A DNA stretch of 64,000 bases from Dastarcus helophoroides (taxonomy: Eukaryota; Arthropoda; Insecta; Coleoptera; Bothrideridae), in NCBI GenBank assembly GCA_028583605.1, contig CM053331.1, forward strand, positions 2,440,001 through 2,504,000, given 5' to 3'. Position 1 is the first letter of the stretch. Each line of letters begins with the position of its first letter. Positions 19,243 through 29,900 of the stretch are shown piece by piece. The position numbers and the translations under genes are program-made. The notes beneath the pieces are model-generated. The model had not been told where the DNA came from and did no database searches. It was given only the letters and a program-made list of their open reading frames with translations.

Positions 19243-22170
19243 TAAATTTTGTATTTTCGATTTTTGAAAAAACTTCGTCTACTTTCTAAACATATCGATT
19301 TCTTTTCACGAATTTCATTTAAATTACTGAATTCTAAAAATTTTGAACAATCTGTTTACAAACAAATTCAGGTAAATTTTTTTATTTTAGCCGCAAAATT
19401 CGAAATTTTGTATTTTCGACTTTTTGAAAAATTCGTCTTTTTCTAAAAATATCGATTTTCTTTTCAAGAATTTGACTTAAAATTACGAATTCTTAAAATT
19501 TTCAACAAATCGCATAAAAGAATTCAGGAAAATTTTTAATTTAGCCGCAAACTTCGAAATTTTGTATTTTCGGCTTTTTGAAAAATTCGTCTTTTTCTAA
19601 AAATATCGATATTCCCTTCAAGAATTTGACTTAAAATTACGAATGCTTAAAATTTTGAACAAATTGCACAAAAGGAATTCAGAAATTTTTTTATTTTAGC
19701 CTCAAAATTCGAAATTTTGTATTTTGGACTTTTTGAAAAATCCGTCTTTTTCTAAAAATATCGATTTTCTTTTAAAAAATTCGACTTAAAATTACGAACT
19801 CCTAAAATTTTGAACAAATTGCACAAAACGAATTGAAGAAAATTTTTATTTTAGCCCCAAACCCCGAAATTTTGTATTTTCGAGTTTTTGAAAAATTCGT
19901 CTTTTTCTAAAAATATCGATTTTTTTTTCAAGAATTTGACTTCAAATTACGAGTTCTTAAAATTTTAAACAAACTGCATAAAACGAATTCAGGAAAATTT
20001 TTATTTTAGCCGCAAACTTCGAAATTTTGTATTTTCGACTTTTTCAAAAATTCGTCTTTTTTTAAAAATATCGATTTTCTTTTCAAAAATTTGACTTAAA
20101 ATTACGAATTATTAAAATTTTGAACAAATTGCATAAAAAATTTTAGGAAAATTTTTATTTTAGCCGCAAACTTCGAAATTTTGTATTTTCGACTTTTTGA
20201 AAAATTCGTCTTTTTCTAAAAATATCGATTTTCCTTTCAAGAATTTGACTTAGAATTACAAATTCTTAACATTTTGAACCAATTGCATAAAAACAAATCA
20301 GGAAAATTTTTATTTTAGCCACAAACTTCGAAATTTTGTATTTTCGACTTTTTGAAAAATTCGTCTTTTTCTAAAAATATCGATTTTTATGTCAAGAATT
20401 TGACTTAAAATTACGAATTCTTAACATTTTAAGCAAATTGCATAACAAGAATTCAGGAAAATTTTTATTTTAGCCACAAATTTCGACATTTTGTATTTTC
20501 GACTTTTTTGAAAAATTCGTCTTTTTCTCAAAATATCGATTTTTTTTTCAAGAATTTGACCTAACATTACGAAGTCCTTAAAATTTTGAAGAAATTGCAT
20601 AAAACAAATTCAGGAAAATTTTTATTTTAGCCGCAAACTACAAAATTTTGTATTTTCGACTTTTTGAAAAATTCGTCTTTTTCTAAAAATATCGATTTTT
20701 TTTTCAAGAATTTGACTTTAAATTACGAATTCTTAAAATTTTGAACAAATTGCATAAAACGAATTCAGGAAAATTTTTATTTTAGCCGCAAACTTTGAAA
20801 TTTTGTATTTTCGACTTTTTGAAAAATTCGTCTTTTTCTAAAAATATCGATTTTATTTTCAAGAATTTGACTTCAAATTACGAGTTCTTAAAATTTTAAA
20901 CAAACTGCATAAAAAAATCCAGGAAAATTTTCATTTTAGCAGCAAACTTCGAAATTTTGTATTTTCGACTTTTTGAAAAATTCGTCTTTTTCTAAAAATA
21001 TCGATTTTCCTTTCAAGAATTTAATTTAAAATTATGAATTTTAACAATTTTGAACAAATTGCATAAAACAAATTTAGGAAAATTTTCATTTTAGCCGCAA
21101 ACTTCGAAATTTTGTATTTTCGACTATTTGAAAAATTCGTCTTTTTTTAAAAAATATCGATTTTCTTTGCAAGAATTCGCCCCAAAATTGCGAACTCTTA
21201 AAATTTTCAACAAATTGCATAAAACGAATTCAGGAAATTTTTTATTTTAGCCGCAAATTTCGAAATTTTGTATTTTCGACCTTTTGAAAAAATACTCTTT
21301 TTCTAAAAATATCGATTTTCTTTTCAAGAATTTGACTTAAAATTACGAATTCTTAACATTTTGAACAAATTGCATGAAACATAATCAGAAAAATTTTTAT
21401 TTTAGCCGCAAATTTCGAAATTTTGTATTTTCGACTTTTTGAAAAATTCGTCTATTTCTAAAAATATCGATTTTCTTTTCACGAATTTGATTTAAAATTA
21501 CGAATTCTAAAAATTTTGAACAATCTGCATAAAACAAATTCAGGTAAATTTTTATTTTAGCCGCAAACTTCGAAATTTTGTATTTTCGACTTTTTGAAAA
21601 ATTCGTCTTTTTATAAAAATATCAATTTTCTATTCAAGAATTTGACTTAAAATTACAAGCTATTAAAATATTGAACAAATGGCATAAAACAAATTCAGGA
21701 AAATTTTTATTTTAGCCACAAACTTCAAAATTTTGTCTTTTCGGGTTTTTGAAAAATTCGTCTTTTTCTAAAAATATCGATATTTTTTTCAAGAATATTA
21801 ATTAAAATTACGAATTCTTAAAATTTTGAACACATTCCACAAAGCGAATCCAGGAAAATTTTCATTTTAGCCGCAAACTTCGAAATTTTGTATTTTCGAC
21901 TTTTTGAAAAATTCGTCTTTTTCTAAAAATATCGGTTTTCTTTTCAAGAATTTGACTTAAAATTACGAATTCTTAAAATTTTGAACAAATTGCACAAAAC
22001 GAATTCAGGAAAATATTTAATTTAGACGCAAACTTCGAAAGTATGTATTTTCGACCTTTTTGAAAAATTCGTCTTTTTCTAAAAATATCGATTTTCCATG
22101 CAAGAATTTGACTTAGAATCACGAATTCTTAAAATTTTGAACAAATTGCATAAAACGAATTCAAGAGTAT
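19243..22170 (-). repeat. 155-bp satellite, right (inverted) arm
   Basis: About 19 copies of the same 155-bp unit in reverse orientation, reading AGCCGCAAACTTCGAAATTT then TGTATTTTCGACTTTTTGAA. The axis sits in TACAAAATTTCTAAATTTTGTA near 19232-19253. Shared variants recur at 6-unit and 14-unit distances (for example at about 19250 and 21420), hinting at block duplication. The arm fades out into diverged AT-rich sequence after 22170. Confidence 0.95.
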
Positions 22171-22691
22171 TTTTATTTTTTTTTAATTTCGAATTTTTTC
22201 AAAATTTCGACGTTTCTTTGAAAACTATTTTGAAACTTCGATCTTCTTAAAAACTTCGACCTAATTTTCAAATTTTTTACTTTTTCTGGAAACTTCGAAT
22301 CCTTGCATCTTCGGCTGATTAAAAAATTTCGAATTTTTTAAAAATTTTGACACAAAATTTCAATCTTTTCTCACAATTTCGACCATTATTTAGAAAATGT
22401 TGACCTTCCCTGGCCAATGTTTCAAAGTTTGTCTCGAGATTTTGAGTATAGAAGCGAAATATAAAGTTTAAAAAGATTCCAATTTTAAATCAGAATTGTT
22501 CCTAGCATTAGGTTATATTTCCGGAAGCGAAATTTTAAGGACAATTGAAAATATTGCTTAAATCTGTTTTTTTTTAAATTCTGGCTTTTTCGAAAGTTTG
22601 ATATTTTTCCTTTCATTCTAAGATTATACTTTTAATTTCTACTTTGTTGCTAAAATTTCCAGAGTAAACGTTGTTTTTATATAAAATACGA

Positions 22692-22697
22692 TTTATT
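22692..22697 (-). promoter_or_regulatory. Possible polyadenylation signal of the PLEKHG-like gene
   Basis: AATAAA on the minus strand about 580 bp after the stop codon. It is only one candidate in AT-rich DNA, so support is weak. Confidence 0.25.
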
Positions 22698-22858
22698 TTA
22701 ATTTCCATTTTTTCTGAAATTTTCGAAATTTGGCTTCAAGAAAAATTACAATTTTTCGCTTTTATAGTTAGGGAAACCAAAGTAGACCCTCCTTCCCCCC
22801 GCAATATTCTGGGTGCTGGATGGTGTAGCTGTCGCTCTTCCAAACGATATATCAAATG

Positions 22859-23000
22859 GAGAATTCGATTTTTTTTTCAAATGTTTAAGCTACTTTGTAA
22901 GTTACGAATAGAGAATTCGATTTTTTTTTCAAATGTTTAAGCTACTTTGTAAGTTACGAATAGAGAATTCGATTTTTTTTTTAAATTTTTAAGTTACTGC
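22859..23000 (+). repeat. 52-bp tandem repeat
   Basis: Just over two and a half copies. GAATTCGATTTTTTTTT recurs at 22861, 22913 and 22965, and the unit continues as CAAATGTTTAAGCTACTTTG. The first two copies are essentially identical. Confidence 0.9.
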
Positions 23001-23273
23001 AATGGCTAAAAATTAGTGTTTAAAAACCTGGTCGCCTTCAAATTCTTAATTATTAACAGTTTACATGAATATGTTCAAAGTGTGCACCTTACTGGGACGC
23101 TGATTATTAGAATCGGTGGTTTGGATCAACGTGATTCTATTAAGCAGCACCTGTAGTCGTTTTGATCAAAACTAAGTCATTTGACAACCAAGCAGCACCT
23201 CATGGATCAAGAATTAACACATTTGATTCAGGCTTCTCTGGATTGTGACAACACAAGAAATCCAAATGCTAAA

Positions 23274-23917
23274 TCACCTTTCAGGTTGATCTTCAACTTC
23301 AACATCCGAGTTCTCCTTCAACGACGCATCCAGCACATGTCTCTCGTAACTCCCGCTCTTCTCGGCGGCCCCATCCAGCTGATCATTCAACTGAAACGAC
23401 CTAGGCAACGAATCCGCCTTCGCTGGCATCTTGGCCCGATCCTCGAACCAAATGACGGGCGTCGGCTCGCTATCCCTCACCCGCTTGGGCCGGTTGAACA
23501 TCTTACTAAAATCCTGCTTTTGCATCACCAAATCGGAGACGATCTTCTCTAGGTCTTCCTTCTGAATTTCGTTTTTTCTGTCGCCGGTTTCACCGTTGAA
23601 TGTAGCTTCAGTGGTGGTGTTCAAGCTTTCGGTGGATTCCCCGATGGTGTCGCAGTTCTCCGAATCGGATAGATCCGTGTAGAAGGTGGAGAAACCTTCT
23701 TTTCTTTGGGTGGTTTTATGTGGGAGGGTTTTGGTTGTGTATTGGTTGTTCATGGTTGGTTCCGATTTGCGTCGCCAGTTGCCCAAGGAGGGGAACGTTC
23801 TGTCTTGGGAGGCGGCGCGTCTGCCGGAGAAATCCCTGGTTTTTCTCACGCGACTTCTTCGTTCGAGGTAATGGGGGGTTGACGGCTTCATTGGTGACCA
23901 TTTCTCTGAGTTGTCCT
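23274..23917 (-). CDS. PLEKHG: PLEKHG-like terminal exon: C-terminal tail
   Basis: Starts in phase 1 after TCTCTAG. It encodes EDNSEKWSPMKPSTPHYLER, then a basic Ser/Arg stretch, an acidic region with STFYTDLSDSENCD, and a C-terminus ending EDQPER before TGA. The basic WSP..YLERR..SR segment directly after the PH domain is characteristic of PLEKHG1-3. The stop TGA overlaps a possible splice donor (GAAAG/GTGATT), so a longer isoform cannot be excluded. No further exon was recognised downstream before the satellite. Confidence 0.87.
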
Positions 23918-26900
23918 CTAGAGAAAACCGTTAGTTAACTCTACTAACAATAACATAAATAGTGGATTACCCGTCTCTGGTACATCCTGTCCTAGTTGCA
24001 TGACTAACTGCTTGGCGTGTTTGGGTATATCAGCCGAGTAATTCTCCAGGATGACTCGCTTGATTTGTAAAGTCCACTCTCTCTTGTGTTGGGGGGATCT
24101 CGCCCTCAAGGTGCATTGAAGGCGGGGATTGTCAAATGGCAGTACTTGGAATGATAAAGGTTCACCTCTAACTTGTTCGACTAGCATCAGATTGGAACAC
24201 TGGAATGATAAATTGTTGCTCAATTGTTACCCAAAGTATGGAAAATTGAGATTTTTGTTAATTTAACGTCTACTAATTTATGGAAAGTTTCATGCAAGTC
24301 ATCTCCTACCATAATGTGAGCTTTGTAAGCTAGGGCGCCATCCTGCTTGCTTTTGGCCATGAGAAGCACTTGGTGGAATAGGAAGACGTGTCTTCTTCCT
24401 CTAGCACCAACTACTCTGAAGGTTCCCTCAGCTATCAGTTCCCCCAAAGCTGTAAGGGCTGGGCCATTCCATCCATAGAGCTGGGACTGGATTTCTTGAA
24501 CTCGAACGGCGTCTTCATGCTTGCGTTTCATGTTGTTGATATCGGAAGCCACCCCGGTCATTGTGGCCAAAGCCAAGTCGACAGTGGGTTTGTGTTCTGG
24601 CTCGCATTGTTTAGACAGTCTCTGCAGAAGAAACAAAAATTACATTTTGGTGTGGGAAGAGAACGCAACCCTCCATACACTAGCAGTCAACTTATTAACA
24701 TTTTATATCTCACTTTACTTTAATTTGAAACCAACGGTTATGGCAATAAATTTTCTAAATTTGATTTCTGTTGATGCGTCTCAATTGATCCTTGGTTTTC
24801 AGAGTCTGATAAATTTGTGAACTTTGGCCACCCAGATTCTAATGCCAAAGACCAATAGGTTTGAACACTTATCAGCTTCAGAAGAGTTTTGAAACTAAAA
24901 ATCGGTTTCGATCTTATTAGCTCCCTTCAATTTGGTTTGGTATATCTAACACGAATACTGATGAATGTTCTGGCAAGTAAATGCTACAGAATCAACGATA
25001 TCCCCCGAGTAACTCTCAAGTTCCTCCACCTATTGGTTCAGTTGTGAATAACTCCAACGAGTGTCGTATGCAAGTAGAATGCAACCCACCGATGCAACTT
25101 GTAATCTGGGTTGCATTCCACTTGCATTTGGCACCTAGAATAAAAACTCTTACCTGCAACAGAAGGTGATACTTCAGGATCCTTTGAACGGGTTTCAATA
25201 GGTAGGACCCCAGTGGCAGAGCGTGCCCTAGCATCAGCTGTTTCTCCCTAAATAACGGGACCATCTTTTCGTCTCTGGTTAGCTCCCCGATCACGTCCAT
25301 AGTGCGAGGGTAATTCGCGCAATATTCGTTATACACTTTAAACCCCGAATCGTTTTGTAAGAACACGTTTGCCGTTTTGGTTGGGTCGCAGTCCGCTTTT
25401 CGTAGATGATCCAAGAAAGACCTGAAATTTTCTCGTTTATTCACATTATGAAATGACGGTTTATTCACAAGACTGTGAAATGACGGTTTATTCACAAGAC
25501 TCTAAAATGACGTTTATATACCTGTTGAACTCGTAGATTTCTTCTATGTTGCTGAATAGGTCTTTAAGGTACGATGCTAAAGGGCATTCGGGGTCAGCTT
25601 TCCAAGGTTTTAGGTAACCCTGAAATATAATGAAATCATAAGTACGCCTTCAGTGCTTTAATTTTTTTGCAGATTTGGAAAACGATACGTGAACGCTTTG
25701 GGCGCGAACTCAAATATTTGTTAATATTATTGATTTTCCCAATGATTAGAAATGCGTATTTACAAAGTCATGGATTTGATATTAATTTAATTTGATTGCC
25801 ACAGTTATTTACATTTACATAATGAATAAACAAATTGGACGATAAATTCAGCCAGATTTTTATATCAGGAGGTATCAACGATGATTCACAATATTTACAG
25901 TCGTTATCTATTTATTAGTAACATATAGGAAATTATTTTTACAATTCAGATAAGCAATAAAATCCAAACAACTCGCACATGTCGATTACAAATTGACGGA
26001 AGGTTGTCATACTTGTGGCATTCTTGGCCTTTCGATGCGTCACCATTTTATCAGATCCAACAATCAATTTACCCATCTAGAGTCATCTAAGGAAGACCAA
26101 CATTTCAGTTTAGTCTTCTATCTATGAAAGAACCGACGCCTTGATTGGTCATGCTACAACAACAAACTGGAATCACAGTTCCAGGATGTCACAAAGGCAT
26201 CAGTTCTAGTCTCTGGTTCTATCAAAAGACGAATGAGTCGAAAAAATCCAACATTAAATGAGGTATTTGAAAAATTCGCGTGGAGAGAATTCCGCTGCCA
26301 TTTCGCAACCATCCTATCAGATTGGATTCGAGTGCGATATGGAACGAAATTAAATATGGTATTAAGTGTACCTTAATGGGACTTATTTGTTTAACAAACG
26401 ACACAATAGGTCGTAAATCTCATTGTAAATATTGAACACTTGCACTGAAATTACAAAAGCGTTCCCAATTCCGCAACAAATAAATAAACAGCAACGTTCA
26501 ATAGATGTTTAACGAAGTTGGTTAACTATTAACGGTGGCATGTAACTCTTTCTTGAGAATAATGAATCACAACTTGCGCAATAAAGATTAAGTGGTTTCG
26601 GTTTAATAGGGGATGACAAACGGCATTTCTATCATCTTATTAAGGCTAGCTAGTGCGAAAGGCTAATGTCTCGAGAGTAACAGTTTCCTGCTTTGTTTGT
26701 TGCATCGTTCGAAGACGAGACGTCAATTTGCTGCCAGATGAATACAAGCAGCATTGACCTTTTAACTTTTTGTTTCTTACGTAGTTGCGTCTTTAAATAG
26801 CATTTTAACCGTATTTTTGTATCCAATTTTGTCCTAATTGTTAATTAGAAATTAAATTAATTAAATTTAAAGACTTCCACATTTGTTCCAGTGGGAAAAT

Positions 26901-29900
26901 ATATTTTATTTTTCTAAGGTAATTTTATTTTCATACTTGGCAAGTTATATCTACTTGATTAAACATGCCACAGATTCTGAGAAATGACTGAAATTATAGG
27001 ATATCATCATCATAACTATTTGCATTCAACAGAAATCGATCATTCTTAATAGTCACCGATGTTTTTGATGGTCAAAATTTCAATGAAAAAGAAAAGTTTA
27101 GCAGTAATACTTTTTTCCCATTACAATCTTGTCTTCATGTGATACATGTTTCTGAGCTGTACTGCTTAATGATCATTTGGTGGTCACAATTTCAATAAAA
27201 AACGAAAGTTCATCGGTAATATTTTCGTTTTCCACTAAAACCTTATCTTCACATAACATATTTTCCTAAGCTCTACTGCTCAATCATCATTTGGTGTTCA
27301 AAATTTTAATGCAAAACGAAAGTTCATCATTTGGTGGTTAAAATTACAATGGAAAATGAAAGTTCATCAGTAATATTCTATTTTTCCACCATAATATTGT
27401 CTTCATATCATACATGTTTCTGGGCTGTATTGATTAGTAGTCATTTGGTGGCCAAAATTTCAATGCCAAACGAAAGTTCATCAGTAATACTTTCTTTTTC
27501 CACTACAATCTTGTCTTCATGCGATACATGTTCCTAAGCTCGTACTGCTTAATAATCATTTGGTGGTCAAAATTTCAATGCAAAACGAACGTTCATCAGT
27601 AATATTTTCTTTTTCCACTATAATATTGTCTTCATGTCATACATGTTTCTGGGGCTGTCATATCTTAATAATCATTTGGTGGCCAAAATTTCAATGCAAA
27701 ACGAAAGTTCATCAGTAATAGTTCTTTTTTCCACATAAATCTTGTCTTCATGTGATATCTACTTTCAGCACTGTATTGCTTAATAATCATTTGGTGGTCA
27801 AAATTTCAATGCAAAACGAAAGTTCATCAGTAATATTTCTTTTTCCACATAATATTGTCTTCATGTCATACATGTTTCTGAGCTGTATTGATTAGTAGTC
27901 ATTTGGTGGCAAAATTTCAATGCAAAACGAAAGTTCATCAGTACATTTCTTTTTCCACCATAATTTGTCTTCATATGCATATTTTTCTCAAGCTATTGCT
28001 CAATAATCGTTTGGTGGTCAAAATTTCAATGCAAAACGAACAGTTCATCAGTAATACTTTTTTTCCACTATAATCTTGTCTTCACGTGATACGTCTTTCT
28101 CAGTGGTATTGCTTAATAGTCATTTGGTGGTCAAAATTTCAATGCAAAATGAAAGTTCATCAGTTAATACTTTTCTTTTTCCACCATAATATTGTCTTCT
28201 ATGTACATACATTTTTCTGAAGCTCTTACTGCTCAAGTCAGTCATTTGATGGCTAAAATTTCAATGCAAACGGAAAGTTCATCAGTAGCATTTTATTTTT
28301 CCATCATAACTTTGTCTTCATATGACATATTTTTCCAAACTATATTGCTCAATAATCGTTTGGTGTTCAAAATTTTAATGCAAAACGAAAGTTCATCAGT
28401 AATATTTTCTTTTTCCACTACAATCTTGTCTTCATGTGATACATGTTTCTGAACTGTATTGCTTAATAATCATTTGGTGATCAAACTTTTCATGGAAAAC
28501 GAAAGTTCTTCAATAACATTTTCTTTTTCCACCAAAACCTTGCCTTCATATGATACATTTTTCCAAGCTCTACTGCTTAGTAATCATTTGGTGGTCAAAA
28601 TTTCAATGCAAAACGAAAGTTCATCAGTAATACTTTCTTTTTCCACTATAATCTTGCCTTCATGTGACACGTCTTTCTCAGAGGTATTGCTTAATAATCA
28701 TTTGGTGGTCAAAATTTCAATGCAAAACGAAAGTTCATCAGTAATACCGTCTTTTTCCACTATAATCTTGTCTTCATGTGATACGTCTTTCTCAGTGGTA
28801 TTGCTTAATAATCATTTGGTGGTCAAAATTTCAATGCAAAACGAAACTTCATCAGTTATATTTTCTTTTTCCACCATAATATTGTCTTCATGTCATACAT
28901 GTTTCTGAGCTGTACTGATAAGTAGTCATTTGGTGGCCAAAATTTCAATGCAAAAGGAAAGTTCATCAGCAGCATTTTCTTTTTCCACCATAACTTTGTC
29001 TTCATATGACATATATTTCCAAGCTATACTGCTCAATAATCGTTTGGTGGTCAAAATTTCAATGCAAAACGAAAGTTCATCAGTAACACTTTCTTTTTCC
29101 ACCATAATCTTGTCTTCATCATGACATATTTTTCTAAGCTCTATTGCTTAATCATCATTTGGTGGCCGAAAATTTTCAATGAAAATGAAAGTTCATCAGT
29201 AAGCTATTTCTTTTTCACCATACACTTCGTCTTCATATGACGATACGTTTTTCTCAGCTAGTACTGCTTCAATAACCATTTGGTGGTCAAAATTTTCAAC
29301 GCAAAACGAAAGTTCATCACTAATACTTATCTTTTTCCACTATAATCTTGTCTTCACGTGATACATCTTTCTCAGCTGTATTGCCTAATAATCATTTGGT
29401 GATCAAACTTTCAATGCAAAACGAAAAGTTCATCAGTAACACTTTCTTTTTCCACCATAATCTTGTCTTCATATGACATATTTTTCTAAGCTCTATTGCT
29501 TAATCATCATTTGGTGGTGAAATTTTCAATGAAAAATGAAAGTTCATCAGTAGCATATTCTTTTTCCACCATAACTTTGTCTTCATATGACATATTTTTC
29601 CAAGCTATACTGCTCAATAATCGTTTGGTGCTCAAAATTTCAACGCAAAACGAAAGTTCATCACTAATATTATCTTTTTCCACTATAATCTTGTCTTCAT
29701 GTGATACATGTTTCTGAGCTGTATTGCCTAATAATCATTTGGTGATCAAACTTTTAATGGAAAACAAAAGTTAATCAGTAACATTTTCTTTTTCCACCAC
29801 AACTTTGCCTTCATATGATACATTTTTCCAAGCTCTACTGCTTAGTAACCATTTGGTGGTCAAAATTTCAATGCGAAGCGAAAGTTCATCAGTAATACTT

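Larger units (their letters stand above)
22170..23273. other. Intergenic / probable PLEKHG 3' UTR sequence
   Basis: AT-rich, with degenerate TTTCGAC-type words to about 22400, then unique sequence and a 52-bp tandem repeat at 22859-23000. It lies between the satellite and the stop codon of the minus-strand gene, so the part near 23273 should be that gene's 3' UTR. TTTATT at 22692-22697 is a possible AATAAA signal on the minus strand. Confidence 0.5.
24640..25153 (-). other. PLEKHG intron with a dispersed repeat and a hairpin
   Basis: Holds a dispersed-repeat copy at 24835-24958 (inverted homologue at 52530-52653) and a 21-bp inverted repeat at 25068-25088 and 25107-25127 with one mismatch. 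No coding sequence was seen. Confidence 0.6.

Noticed and set aside
24981..25169. Small + strand ORF overlapping the hairpin at 25068-25127
   Set aside because: Lies opposite the PLEKHG intron and exon 5 edge, has no homology I recognise, and overlaps the inverted repeat.
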